From Bremia lactucae (Eukaryota > Oomycota > Peronosporomycetes > Peronosporales > Peronosporaceae), in the NCBI RefSeq assembly GCF_004359215.1, contig NC_090616.1, positions 1,646,414-1,710,413 on the forward strand: 64,000 nt of DNA, in the 5' to 3' direction. The translations under genes were made by a program, and so were the position numbers. Below are positions 46,380 to 56,949 of this stretch, one piece after another. The notes under the pieces were generated by a model. It did not search any database. It was given only the letters and a program-made list of their open reading frames with translations, and had not been told where the DNA came from. Position 1 is the first letter of the stretch, and the number at the start of each line of letters is the position of its first letter.

Positions 46380-46539
46380 ACATGAGGACGACAGTGGTCA
46401 GCTCTTTCTGCGAGCGTGGGTGAAAAAGAGGCTCGACAGTGAGTCTGGGACGAGAGATGGCGTCGTGTCATTTGAACTCGCCAACAAAAGCTCATTTTTC
46501 AATTCGACTTGTTGTCATAAAGCCTTTGTATTCGACAGC

Positions 46540-47466
46540 ATGCCACTGACGCAGTTGCCATCGCTCCAGCATTCACAATATGGAAAGCTTCCGTCCTTAC
46601 GTGGGTCGCACCCTTTAAACCAATTAAATCAACACTTTCCACTACGACTACAGACGCAACAGTACTTGCATCAGACCCAGCAAGCTCTCGTCCAGCAAAC
46701 GCCCGTACCCGTTCGAAAAGAGCCCACGACCGTCGATCTGACGCTCACGGGTCCCCTTCGTCGGGGCAAATGGACGCGTGCGGAAGAAGTGTACGCTGCC
46801 GCGACAATTTCCTACTTTTGCGACGGCCTCTTGGCAATTCAGTACGGCACGACACTTCGTGGGTACTTGGCCCAACAATTGCATTGTGATCCAATGCGAA
46901 TTTCCAAGAAACTCTTGCCAGGCTCGGTGTTTGCCGGCATTAAAATCAATCCAAAGATCGGGAGACGGGCATACTATCCGTGCGCCCAGGACTCGCCCAC
47001 TGCTGCGCACTCGAAAGAAGCGGCGTCGCATCATCTCACTCGACTTCGACGGGCATTTATTCAGAGCATTGAAGAAGAAGAGCACGTGCTCGAAGCGACC
47101 GGGATCAAGAATCGTATCAAGACGTACTCGAGTCCCGAGCCCGTGGCCGCGATTGGCCGCAAGCGGAGCTTTGACGACATTAATAGCGTCGTCCAGCCCC
47201 ACCACGCGGCCGTGGAGCTCACGGAGCCACAAATCTTTTATCGATTTCCCCATTCGACTCCTTTGGCCCTTTTGAGCTCGCAATACGCACCAACGAGTAC
47301 CACCACAACACTGTGCAAACTACCTAAGCTTGTCGTCCCAAACGACCTCTCTCGTCGTGCGTCCTACTCGACTCAACACCGGAGTGTCTCTCCTGTCACA
47401 ATAGCGACCTCTACAACAGTTCTACCACCACTACGTGTATCTCTCGTACGAGCGTCCATGGGTTAG
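46540..47466 (+). CDS. Putative DNA-binding protein with a W-T-x-E-E-type (SANT-like) stramenopile domain
   Basis: The first ATG in the frame is at 46540, giving 308 residues; an in-frame GTG lies 40 codons upstream. Residues 1-60 are Gln/Leu/Pro rich. Residues 73-147 read RRGKWTRAEEVYAAATI, then CDGLLAI, GTTLRGYLAQQLHCDPMRIS, KKLLPG and GRRAYYP. This is a domain I know from many oomycete and diatom proteins annotated only as hypothetical: a tryptophan-led helical start like SANT/Myb, then an invariant 'L..CDPMRI.KK' block. A helix (RLRRAFIQSIEEEEHVLEA) follows, then Ser/Thr-rich disorder with a KRSFDD motif. Likely nuclear; DNA or chromatin binding is inference. It converges on the RNase T2 gene 320 bp downstream. 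First gene of the dense island. Confidence 0.75.
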   Translation: MPLTQLPSLQHSQYGKLPSLRGSHPLNQLNQHFPLRLQTQQYLHQTQQALVQQTPVPVRKEPTTVDLTLTGPLRRGKWTRAEEVYAAATISYFCDGLLAIQYGTTLRGYLAQQLHCDPMRISKKLLPGSVFAGIKINPKIGRRAYYPCAQDSPTAAHSKEAASHHLTRLRRAFIQSIEEEEHVLEATGIKNRIKTYSSPEPVAAIGRKRSFDDINSVVQPHHAAVELTEPQIFYRFPHSTPLALLSSQYAPTSTTTTLCKLPKLVVPNDLSRRASYSTQHRSVSPVTIATSTTVLPPLRVSLVRASMG

Positions 47467-47787
47467 CATTTGTGCGCTATGTAAACAGTAGTGTTTTAAC
47501 GTTTAGTATGAAAGGAGTGTAGCTAGGACCAAGAAGAGCCGAATGCTAAGGCCACAAATGTACAATTCTCGTTTGTAAATATGAAATCTCATATTGTCTT
47601 TCTTATCACAACCGAAAAGGAAGCAAAAACACAACCGAATTAAGTACGACCAACAGAATACAAACAACACAAACGAAAAGGAACAAAGCTCCACGGTACT
47701 GTTAGTGGTCGAACGCACTTAAGAGGAAAAAAAAACGTTTTGGGAAGGCTTGCAACGGACTGTCTTGAAGTAGTCGGCTGCGCATCT
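47467..47787. other. Convergent 3' intergenic region
   Basis: 321 bp between two converging genes, with A/T runs at 47726-47735. No gene seen. Confidence 0.5.
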
Positions 47788-48522
47788 TTATGCGTCTCGT
47801 GGGAAGGCAGGAATCGTCACGACGCCGTGACCGCACGTATCCTCTGCGTGAATGTGTGCTGGACACGCACAGCGACGAATGGGTACATTTTTGGCATCTT
47901 TTTGCCAACATGTAAAGACTTGTGCAAACACGACAGTTTGACCGTGCACGTGCTGGCATTTCAGCGCCGCGTCTTGAAAAACCGTGCGCAGTTTCTGAAC
48001 GTCTACCTGTCCGCCCACGTGGTTTTGAATGATCTCGGGCGTAGGCGCGAGTGTCTCGTTCCGTTCGAGATCAATTGCGTGCGTAAAGTAATCGATCTGC
48101 GTGAGCCCCGAGCACGTACCATGGCGAGTCCACTCGTGCTTCCAAAACTCGGCATATTGTGGCGATGCGTCCTTGAATTTAACGTCAGGCCAATACTGAT
48201 GCAATGTTGCGATGCCAAGTTCTCGCTCAATTTTGTCCGCATCAAACGCTTCGTCGGAGCAGAAACTCGGCGGCGCCGAACCACTTAATTCTGGCCACAA
48301 ACCATGGAGGGTCAAGTGGGTGCGCCAGTACATTTGTGGCGTCTCGCAGCCTGGATACAGGTTTTCCTTGCCAAGACAAAACGTTGGCTGCCAACTCTGT
48401 GCGAGGATATACATGTCAAAGACCCGAGGCTGTAAAGCAGTGACCCTCGTGTCAAACACGTGCGAGGCAGTTGCCGCGCTCGTGACGCTCATGAGCGCGG
48501 GCAAGAAAGATTTCACGGTCAT
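47788..48522 (-). CDS. Secreted RNase T2
   Basis: 244 residues, intronless, ATG at 48522. Cleaves single-stranded RNA through 2',3'-cyclic phosphates. CAS-1 is LTLHGLWPE (His73) and CAS-2 is EFWKHEWTRHGTC (Glu130, His134), so the three catalytic residues are present. Cysteines (Cys49, Cys59, Cys88, Cys137 and several near the C-terminus) fit the family's disulfides. Residues 1-20 (MTVKSFLPALMSVTSAATAS) look like a signal peptide, so secretion or vacuolar delivery is likely. Length is usual for the family. In a plant-associated oomycete it could act in nutrient scavenging or at the host interface, but the sequence does not say which. No RXLR-like motif is seen after the signal peptide. Confidence 0.9.
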   Translation of the reverse strand: MTVKSFLPALMSVTSAATASHVFDTRVTALQPRVFDMYILAQSWQPTFCLGKENLYPGCETPQMYWRTHLTLHGLWPELSGSAPPSFCSDEAFDADKIERELGIATLHQYWPDVKFKDASPQYAEFWKHEWTRHGTCSGLTQIDYFTHAIDLERNETLAPTPEIIQNHVGGQVDVQKLRTVFQDAALKCQHVHGQTVVFAQVFTCWQKDAKNVPIRRCACPAHIHAEDTCGHGVVTIPAFPRDA

Positions 48523-48672
48523 CGAGACAAAGAGTGTGTGTGTCCAGACGCCTTGCGAAATCCATCATTGACCATCACTCTTGCCCAAAAAAAAATCATG
48601 TGCATTTTGTGTATTAAAGAAGTTATAAAAAAAAGAGACCCTAAAATCGACTCTTTTTTTATTGTTTTCGAC

Positions 48673-51126
48673 TCATTTTAATGTTGATGATCCAAATAGG
48701 TCTCCGTCGCTCTCCCAATCCGAATCCGAGTCGGAACTTGCAACTTGCATTCGTCCAATGGCACTAGGAAGTGGCGGTTGAACGATCGGAAGAACGGACG
48801 TAGCCACTGGATTTAATACCGTGTTCAACTCCGTCGAATTTCGTGCCATTACTGGCTTTGACGCAGCTGTACCAAAAAGGCCTCCATCGTCGTCACTACT
48901 GTCCTCACTATTGTCCGACACACTTGTTTGATTCATCATTGGTCTTGGTGGCATTATTGCAGGCATTGAAGCTGTTAAAGGTTGTGGCTTGAATTCTGTG
49001 TGTGCATTGGGGGCTCCAAACAAACCGCTGTCATCCGAATCACTCGACTCGCTTTGAACATCCGTCGACTTTGTTTGAAAAGGGGTCGATTTCTTTACGA
49101 CTGGCGACACAATCGTAGGTTTTGACGCCGTCGTAGTAGCTCCAAAGAGACCTTCATCGTCACTGTCACTGTCACTCAACGTATGCAAGACTTCACGAGA
49201 CAATTTGGAGACAGGAACGTTGCTGCTTGAAGATTGACGGATACCAAAGAGACCGCCACTGCCGGTACTGTCATCACTCTCGTTACCATTTAAGAGTCCG
49301 CTTAACGGACGTCGCGATACAGGCTGCGAGCGAGAACCCAACGCCGTCGGGGGTGCATTCAACACGCCTTCTTCTTTCGACTCGTTGTCACTACTACTAC
49401 TACCAGACGAACGTCGAGAGACGAGCTGACGAGGTGTAGCACTTGCCATCTTTGGAGTCCATGGCTTTGCTTTGACTGATGCAAAAAGGTCCTTCGTCTT
49501 GTCGTCTTCACTGCTATCATCTGCCCGAGAGTAGTCCACGACGGCCACTGGAGCCATTCGTTTTGGCTCCAAAACGGGTCGTCCAAAGAGACCACTCGTA
49601 GTGGATTCCGCATCACTGTCACTCGAGGCGACACTCCCCGCTTTGGACCTACGTGACGTTCTTTCATTCATCGGTGGCAAACGAAAACCTTGTGTCAGCG
49701 CTACTTTCGTCGACCGTGTGGATTCCAAACGCTCGGGTTTAAATCCTTCGTCATCATCTGACGAGGAAGAATCCAACGAATTAGCGACATTCGATTTGTT
49801 ACGATGACTTTGTTTCGAAAAAGGCGCTACGCTTTCATCGTCGGAACTGTCAAGAAACGGAGGGTTTCGATGCGTTGTCGATGCTTCAAATGGTGGTAAA
49901 ACGTCTTCACGACCACGACGACTACCACGCTTGTTTCGTGACTTGAGAACGTCCTTGTCCCTCTCACGCATCGATTCACTCGCGTCACTGTCATTCCATG
50001 CAACACCACGAGAAGATTGTGCTTTTGACTCGACCAACCGTCCAAATAAACCACTCGTATCGCTTTCATCATCCGAATCGACTCGTTCTCTCAACGATAC
50101 CTCGTCTCGTACTACGTGTCCAAACAACCCACTTGTATCACTTTCATCCGAATGCATTCGATATCGTGATACTGAAGCCGATTCGTCCGAACTCGATCGA
50201 TCATCGCGAGGAATCGAACGTCTTGTACCACTTGAAGAGTTCGAGTCACTCGTCGAATCGGACTCGAAACTACTACTACTATCGGACGATGCATCACTCG
50301 AATCGCTTTCAAAATCTTCTTCAGGAGCTGCGCCTAATCCCAATGTGTCGTCTTCGAGAAAATCACGTGTACCAATGATAAATGGTAATGGTCTTTCATT
50401 GTAAATATCCAAAACCGTCTCAAAAGGACTCGACGCGTCCCTCTCGTCGTCCTCCTCTTCGTCCATCATCACAAAGAGCTTCATTGCTTCAAAACCCATT
50501 TCCAATGCCGATCGATATTTATTCACAATTGACGCGGCGGTGGCTTTTGTATTCTCTTTTGGTTCCATGCCTCCATTATTGGGTTCCGTACGTTCATGTT
50601 CGTTCTCTTCTTGTTGCGTTTTTAATTCCACGCTACTATCGTCAGTAATCATGAAATCCTCTTGTTCTTCGTCGTACACGCGGTTTTCAATAAATTGGTT
50701 GTTCGAAAGCAATAGAAATGCATTCAATGTGTTCTTTAAACGTACGTGGGCCGAATCGGCTTCAAGCGCAATGTTCCGTACACTGTCGTCCAAGTCTTTC
50801 GTACGTGCAAACAAATCCGCCGAAAATCGTTTCAAATACGAGTGGAGATCTCGGTCGGAATGGAGCGTCCAATTCGTCACTTCTTGCGCAAAATCCGACA
50901 AAGTTTTGGTCTCTGGTGCCTTGGGAACACTATCATCGGACACAAGATCGTCGATAGACGATTCTACTTGAATATTTGCGTCATCTTCGTCAAAAGGAGG
51001 TGGTGGTGGCGGTGGAAGGACAGCCAAAGCTCTCTCGGACGGTGGTGGGGCTTGAAGAGCCAGCATCTCGGTCTTTGCTGCTTCTTGAAATACGGATTCT
51101 GATTTGCTATTAATTGTTTCAGCCAA
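48673..51126 (-). CDS. WASHC2: WASH complex subunit 2 (FAM21) homologue
   Basis: 817 residues in one exon. The head (about residues 75-160) matches FAM21: TLSDFAQEVTNWTLHSDRDL, an FSADLFARTKDLDDSV helix, then LKNTLNAFLLLSNNQFIENR and VYDEE. The long acidic Ser-rich tail carries eight S/D/E-rich repeats ending in LFG (…DTSGLFG twice, TTSGLFG, GSGGLFG, DEGLFG, DSGLFG, DGGLFG, DGDLFG) plus one DLFA. They correspond to the LF-acidic motifs through which FAM21 binds retromer and capping protein. The protein therefore should anchor the WASH actin-nucleation complex on endosomes. It is shorter than the human protein (about 1,340 residues) but keeps both modules. It shares a 108-bp divergent promoter with the deubiquitinase gene. 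Confidence 0.85.
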   Translation of the reverse strand: MAETINSKSESVFQEAAKTEMLALQAPPPSERALAVLPPPPPPPFDEDDANIQVESSIDDLVSDDSVPKAPETKTLSDFAQEVTNWTLHSDRDLHSYLKRFSADLFARTKDLDDSVRNIALEADSAHVRLKNTLNAFLLLSNNQFIENRVYDEEQEDFMITDDSSVELKTQQEENEHERTEPNNGGMEPKENTKATAASIVNKYRSALEMGFEAMKLFVMMDEEEDDERDASSPFETVLDIYNERPLPFIIGTRDFLEDDTLGLGAAPEEDFESDSSDASSDSSSSFESDSTSDSNSSSGTRRSIPRDDRSSSDESASVSRYRMHSDESDTSGLFGHVVRDEVSLRERVDSDDESDTSGLFGRLVESKAQSSRGVAWNDSDASESMRERDKDVLKSRNKRGSRRGREDVLPPFEASTTHRNPPFLDSSDDESVAPFSKQSHRNKSNVANSLDSSSSDDDEGFKPERLESTRSTKVALTQGFRLPPMNERTSRRSKAGSVASSDSDAESTTSGLFGRPVLEPKRMAPVAVVDYSRADDSSEDDKTKDLFASVKAKPWTPKMASATPRQLVSRRSSGSSSSDNESKEEGVLNAPPTALGSRSQPVSRRPLSGLLNGNESDDSTGSGGLFGIRQSSSSNVPVSKLSREVLHTLSDSDSDDEGLFGATTTASKPTIVSPVVKKSTPFQTKSTDVQSESSDSDDSGLFGAPNAHTEFKPQPLTASMPAIMPPRPMMNQTSVSDNSEDSSDDDGGLFGTAASKPVMARNSTELNTVLNPVATSVLPIVQPPLPSAIGRMQVASSDSDSDWESDGDLFGSSTLK

Positions 51127-51234
51127 TTAAACAACCTATCGAATCGACGTCATCGGGTACGGGGTACACTTTTTTTTATAAAATCAACGAGGTGTTCTGA
51201 AGGGTACCCCATCCGTTGCAGTACCCACAAGACC
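51127..51234. promoter_or_regulatory. Compact divergent promoter between WASHC2 and USP genes
   Basis: Only 108 bp separate the two start codons, so both 5' UTRs and promoters must fit or overlap here. A T8 tract and TATAAAA-like sequence at about 51169-51184 are visible. No defined oomycete initiator motif could be fixed by eye. Confidence 0.45.
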
Positions 51235-54200
51235 ATGAAAGACAGCACGAAAGCCTCGGAGTTGCGACGGCTTTTTGCGACGTTAGAGCAACAGATTCAG
51301 GAAGACCAGCTGCTTGAAGGGGAGGAATGGTATCTTGTATCCACTGTATGGTGGACACGCGTGGTAGGCACGTTCGTGACGGACGAAACAGACAATGAAG
51401 TGGACGACTCGGACGATGCATTGCCGCAGGGACATACTGACTTACAGGTGCACAATGCTGTGTTACTCGATACGAATCGATCAAGTCGTACGCGTCATGT
51501 TACGGTGCTAAAACCCATGCTGGTACGATGCACACCACTTTCCTAGAATCGACGTCAACAGGTGCTCATTTGTCATTGAAATGCCACTACAAAATGTAGC
51601 TTGAAGGTCCAGATTACCGTCTTGTGAGCCAGCGTGTATGGAATCAATTGTCCGATCACTTTAGCTTTGATTGGGAGATTCCACGACCCGTTGTGACGCG
51701 AGAACCAGCAAAAACGCGGGTTATTGAGGTCTATCCTGTCATTTTTGAGGTAAAACAACCCATTTTTCTCGCATCCAAGCAGCCACGTTGACACCATTGA
51801 CTTGCTCTGTACTAGGTACTGGCATGGTCGATGGATTGCGAGTATCCTGTCGCTATAAAAGACGATGAAGACAAACCATGGATCGTATCTGCTCCGACCA
51901 CGTGTTTGGTAACAGATTTACAACAACACCTGTGGCGTGTTGCACGTACATTTCCTCTCTGCAAGAGCTTTTTAGAAACAACCAACGAGACTGGAAAGAC
52001 TGCGGTACAAGTATGTTATCGACGCCATCACGACGCAATCTGGACACCATTGGAAAGGGCTTTTGTCATGCCTGGCACGTCGTTGCATGGCTCTATGGCG
52101 ACGTTAGGTGAACGTCATGGTACTTCTCACGGAAGACTTGCGGATTTTCAGCTGGAATCACGTGGAAACGAGTATTTGTATCAATTGTTACTAGAAAGTC
52201 GATTTATGTCGAAATCAAGCGAGGTCGATTGGCGACACGGACGGTTTTATAGTGATATTCAAGCAAATACATGGCGTTTTACGCTTGAAAAGGGACAATT
52301 GCTCGATGCGTTGGATACCGACAAGAAATGGTATGAATCACGGGTCGTGGAGTTGCAAAAAGGAGCGATTAAAGTCCATTATCGTGGCTGGACATCGAAA
52401 TGGGATGAATGGCTTGATCGTATGTCGCCTCGACTTGCACCGCTGTATACAAACGTCCCACGATGGCGGGAGTTTCAACGAGGCGACCACGTGCTTGTAG
52501 GAAAGAATGTAGTATCAAAAACATTTCCCGAGTGGCGCGTGGCACAAGTGACGTCGGTTACGAAAGGAATGGCGAATACTTCATTACAGATTGAGCTGGA
52601 GGTGGATGGAATGACGCAATGTATGGACGCACAGGATGAGTTATTGTGTCCTGTAGGGACTCACAAGGCAGTGAATGGATCGCGTTTTGTCACGTCTCCT
52701 GTTGCGGTCTCGCCTTTTGCGTCTGTAGATGATCAATTTGAACGACATAAGGTCATGGGACGTGGTCGTCCCGAGTTTGCAGGTGTCGTAGGACTCACGA
52801 ATCTTGGTAATACGTGTTTTTTAAACAGCATGCTACAGTGTTTAATCAATACAGCGCCCTTACGAGCGTATTTCCTTCAAAAGGACACGAAAACCGGGCA
52901 TTTATTCTTTAGTACCGAATTGAATCGAACGAATCCCCTTGGTATGAAAGGAATGATGGCCGTGGTGTTTGCTACACTTGTACGAAAGATGTGGAGTCAA
53001 GAATACACGACGGTCACCCCTCGAAAGTTTAAAGCAATTATTGGACAATATGCGCCTCAATTTGCCGGGTATCAACAACACGATAGTCAAGAATTGATGA
53101 ATTTTGTACTGGATGGACTTCACGAAGACTTGAATCGCGTCCATTCCAAGCCATCAACAACGCTTGTGGAACACAATGGACGTTCCGATGCGGATGTTGC
53201 CAACGACGCATGGCACCAGTATTTACGTCGAAATGACAGTGTGATTGTCGATAATTTCATGGGTCAATTACGAAGTCACGTGACGTGTAGTAACCCCACG
53301 TGTGGACACGAATCCATAACCTTTGATCCTTTCATGAGTCTCTCGGTTCCAATTCCAGCATACGAGACAAAAACGATTCAAGTCCAATTGTATTGGGCAA
53401 ATGGGAACCTTCCAACCAAATATGCCATGACGCTTTTGAAATATGAAACGCGTCTTGAAAACGTGGTTGAGAAATTAAGTACCTTCTCGGGCATTCCCAC
53501 GTCACGAATTTTTGTCGTCGAAGTCCGCAATCATCGCATTCATCGTGCCTATAGTCATACGCTGGCGATTGAAAAACTTCGAGAGAATGTTTTGCATGCG
53601 TATGAACTCGAACTTGCCGTAACGGATTACGTGTTTGCATCGCCCACGATTTGTCCACCAACGTCAGTATTACGGAACGAAAAAGATTATTTGAAACGTA
53701 TGTATCTTGTGGAATTAGTACATCAAGCTCCCGTGGGTTCCTCTCCGGTAGATGGACGAACATGTATTGAAAGTTCTTCCATCGTGGAACTTGCTCGCTA
53801 CGAATCGAAACAACGACGTGTGGATGTGGAATTGTTTAATACGCCATTACTTGTGTCAATTGATCCAACGTGGACGAAAGCATTGATTCATGAAAAAGTT
53901 TGGCAAGTGGTGCATCGACTTGTTGCGACACGAGGGACGGAGAAAAAGGATCTTAATGTGCCGTATCGACTTCACGTGACAGCCGCAACAAATGAAGGCG
54001 TCACGTATTTTGAAGACTTGTCACGCGAACATGAATTTGTGGACGTGACAGGAAACCAGACGCGACCATTTAGTTTAACGCTTGAGTGGCATCGTCATGG
54101 GTACGTTTTGCGTTGTTGATGTATTGTTTGTGTGGTTTAGAATTGTAACTTTACCGCGTTGGGGTACGGCAGGTACCATCGAAGTTACGACGAGACATTA

Positions 54201-54770
54201 GCCAAACGAATTGAGCTTCATGAGTCGATGAAAAGTCTTACACTCGCGACGCCGTTTAAAGCGTTGACGCTGTTTGATTGTTTACTGAAATTTACGGAAC
54301 GGGAACAATTGGGTGACACGGATACGTGGTACTGCCCCAAGTGCAAAACTCATGTTTGTGCATTTAAGAAGTTTGATTTGTTTTCGTTACCGAAAGTTCT
54401 CGTGTTTCATTTAAAACGATTTCGATATGCACAGAATTCGTTTTATTTACATCGTGACAAGATTTCGACGTTTATTGATTTTCCGATCGAAGGATTGGAT
54501 TTAAAGGACTTTGTGGTTGGACCAGGGAAGGGTACGGTGCCTGTGTATGACTTGTATGCAGTTTCTGAGCACATGGGAGGCCTTGGGGGTGGACATTATA
54601 CGGCAGTTGTTAAGAATCCTGTGCATTTGAGATGGTTTGCATTTAATGACAGTCATACGAGTGTTACGTCCGCGCAAGCGGCCGTGTCGTCAAAAGCGTA
54701 CGTGTTGTTTTATCTTCGTCGCGAAACATTGAGTGGAAGCAGTAATGAACGAGTGGAAACGAGTGAGTAG
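51235..54770 (+). CDS. Ubiquitin-specific protease (USP) with DUSP and Tudor-knot-like domains, four exons
   Basis: Cysteine deubiquitinase of the USP4/USP15/yeast Ubp12 style. Exons: 51235-51522, 51600-51749, 51816-54100 and 54173-54770. Introns are 77, 66 and 72 bp with GT-AG ends, and all joins keep frame (about 1,106 residues). Exons 1-2 form a DUSP domain (EGEEWYLVSTVWWTRV, then EGPDYRLVSQRVWNQL). Exon 3 adds a chromo-barrel/Tudor-knot-like segment at about residues 300-345 (KKWYESRVVEL...KVHYRGWTSKWDEWLD). The Cys box is GLTNLGNTCFLNS (Cys480), followed by YQQHDSQELMNFVLDGL and zinc-ribbon cysteines (VTCSNPTCGHES). Exon 4 supplies the second CxxC pair (WYCPKCKTHVC), LVFHLKRF and the His box GGGHYTAV (His1049). 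Active-site residues are intact. The Tudor-knot insertion between DUSP and catalytic core is unusual compared with animal USP4/15. Confidence 0.88.
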
Positions 54771-55434
54771 CGTTTTCAAAGGCAGTTTTTTTTGGCGTGT
54801 GGACGCGGTTTTTCGGGGTCGCGTTTGATTCGTGTGTTGAGTCGGAGATTCAAGATTGATAAGTAAAGGGACGGAGACTAAGCAGTTAGATAGTTTGGAA
54901 TGAAATGGTTTTTTTTTGATGAAATTATGTTGCGAGAGACTCGAGGACTGCATGAGGATTGTTGGTGAGTTTGACGTGTCGTTTCGATCGTTTAAGTCTT
55001 TAACTCGCGCTTTGAGGTGTGGGCGCATACAGAGCGGCTTATTCTATAGCGTTCGATGTTTGTGAGCACTTGAGGGATATTGAGTCACGTTTGAAACGCG
55101 AGCTCTGGGAGGTCGTTGGAGTGGCAGTTGTTGAGCGTCACCACTCGAAAGATATACGATACAAAAATGGAGTTTTGTGCGATGCGGGTGCGGTGACTGT
55201 GGCCATGTTGATTGCATGATCAATTGGGCATTGCACGCGAAGAGAAGTATTGATTGAATCGAGAAAACGTGCGACTTTATCTCTTGAATGTACAAGTCGA
55301 TTGTCACGACTTCCTCATTAATCGCCTTTTGTTTAATTCACGAGTGAATAGTATGCAAGTCGAATCTAAGGAAGAACGGCAACTCTATGAATTAATAAAA
55401 CTTACCATAATTAATAACATGAATTTTCACAAGA
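54771..55434. other. Convergent intergenic region, no gene seen
   Basis: 664 bp between converging stop codons. Only short frames without motifs. Confidence 0.5.
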
Positions 55435-56592
55435 CTAGTGGGCATTCTTTTGGGTCGGTTCTTTTACTGGCTTGGTCTTCTTAATGTGATCTTCCGCCGC
55501 CGCAGCGACCACGAGCGCTTCTACGGGCGTTGTGTCGAAAGAACGCTGCCAAACCCACGAGAGCCACGCAGGTGTAAGTGCGTACATGACCGTGCTCCAA
55601 ATGGCGTCTCCGCTTTGCGCTTGGACAGTCTGGTCTTGCACCACGTTACTGACAAATTCTTTAGCATGGTTTTGCACATCATTTTGACTTAAAACTTCGT
55701 GAATGGCTTCACTGAGCGTCGTTTTAACACTCTGTTTCACAACTTCTTGTTGCAAAGTAGAGGCAAATAAAAGCGTGATATGCGCATGTATTTCTGGATC
55801 TTGTAATAATTGTTTTAATAGCATTAATAGCGACTCTTTTGTCTGGGGATCTGCGACAGTAGATTGCAACAAGGCAATGACTTGACGCAACGTCGCAGGG
55901 TCTTGTAATAGCGCCATGACCGTTTGTTTGGTCAAATCTGCCACTGCGATTTGTGTCAATGGATCTTTTAGTGTATTGAGCAAAAATGACATAAGAGCTT
56001 TCCGTGTCGATTCTAGCATGACAAGCTATAGGAAGAGTGTGCTTTAATGATTACACCATGGCATCGATGAAATGTGTGCAATCAATTCAATACAATGTAC
56101 CCGTTGGAGGAACTCGGAGGCTTGAGTCAACACCTTGGGGTCGTTAAGCACCGTCTGGACAATTTGTGACGCAAGTTCCCGCGTGTTGCCTCGCAGTGTT
56201 TCGTCCTGAAGCGACCGCGATGCTACTTCGGCTGTGTGTTTGCTCATACCGAGCTTAAGCTCCGGTCCAAAAGCTACGAGACCGACGCTTCCGAGAACAA
56301 CTGCGCCCATGTACCACCATACGCGCTGGCTACGCATTAAATGCCGCATCATCTCCGGTTCGCTCATGACATCGAGGGGTTTTCTAGGCGGGACATGAGA
56401 TTTCTCGACGCTAAAGCGTCGCCGACGAATGCTTCTGACGCACGAATGCCAAGAAAGAGGTACATGGCTACATGGCGAGGCTGTCAAATGGCTACGCAGC
56501 AGCCCGAATGCGTGCAAACGTCCCATCTCGTTGGAAATACCGAATATGCGGAAGATTTGCAAATGACATCCTATCATACGGAATAAAACCAT
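55435..56592 (-). CDS. Predicted mitochondrial membrane protein with helical repeats (two exons)
   Basis: Exon 1 is 56592-56101 and exon 2 is 56025-55435. A 75-bp intron (GTACAT...TATAG, phase 0) joins ASEFLQR to LVMLESTRKAL, giving about 360 residues. The N-terminal 60 residues are basic, free of Asp and nearly free of acidic residues (RSIRRRRFSVEK), like a mitochondrial presequence; a second ATG at residue 23 is an alternative start. One membrane segment at about 92-112 (WWYMGAVVLGSVGLVAFG). The remainder is a run of amphipathic helices with a loose repeat centred on 'DP': LNDPKVLTQA, LKDPLTQIA, LQDPATLRQV, VADPQTKESL and LQDPEIHAHI, spaced 20-25 residues apart. The Lys-rich tail ends KKTKPVKEPTQKNAH. 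I do not know a named family; oomycete orthologues are likely. Function not assigned. Confidence 0.75.
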
Positions 56593-56949
56593 TTAAATGG
56601 ACACAGCAAGTTGACAAAAAATGTATCTATGCACGGTTCGTTCGACATGCACCCTCCTAAATGGCTACATAACTACAATACTCAGCGCTAGTGTCAAGCT
56701 CAATTCCACTGCACATCATTTCTTCTTAATGCATCCCCACTGCTTCCACGGAGCCTGTGTCGATCCTCCTCGCACCATAATAATGTCTTTCCCTTACTTT
56801 GTTGTTTCAATGGTCCCTTGAAGGTGCGAATCGTTTCAAGCAATGAATAACACACCCACAGTGTCTTCTACTCGGCGCTGTAATGATAAGGAACTTGCAG
56901 CTCTGAGCGCTAGAACGCGTCGACATGACCGTCCCCACCCTCGTTATAT
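56593..56949. other. Intergenic between two minus-strand genes
   Basis: 357 bp. It must hold the Tup1 gene's 3' end and the promoter of the membrane-protein gene. No extra gene seen. Confidence 0.5.

Noticed and set aside
46648..47283. 211-codon minus frame opposite the W-T-x-E-E domain gene
   Set aside because: Lies wholly within the plus-strand gene, which has a conserved domain; the antisense frame has no motif.
47740..48288. 182-codon plus frame
   Set aside because: Antisense shadow of RNase T2, whose catalytic motifs are intact on minus.
47788..48522. RXLR-type host-targeted effector
   Set aside because: The protein has a signal peptide but I see no RXLR or dEER after it; the RNase T2 fold starts at once.
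49931..50404. 157-codon plus frame, Ser/Arg rich
   Set aside because: Shadow of the Ser/Asp-rich WASHC2 tail; low-complexity codons give open antisense frames.
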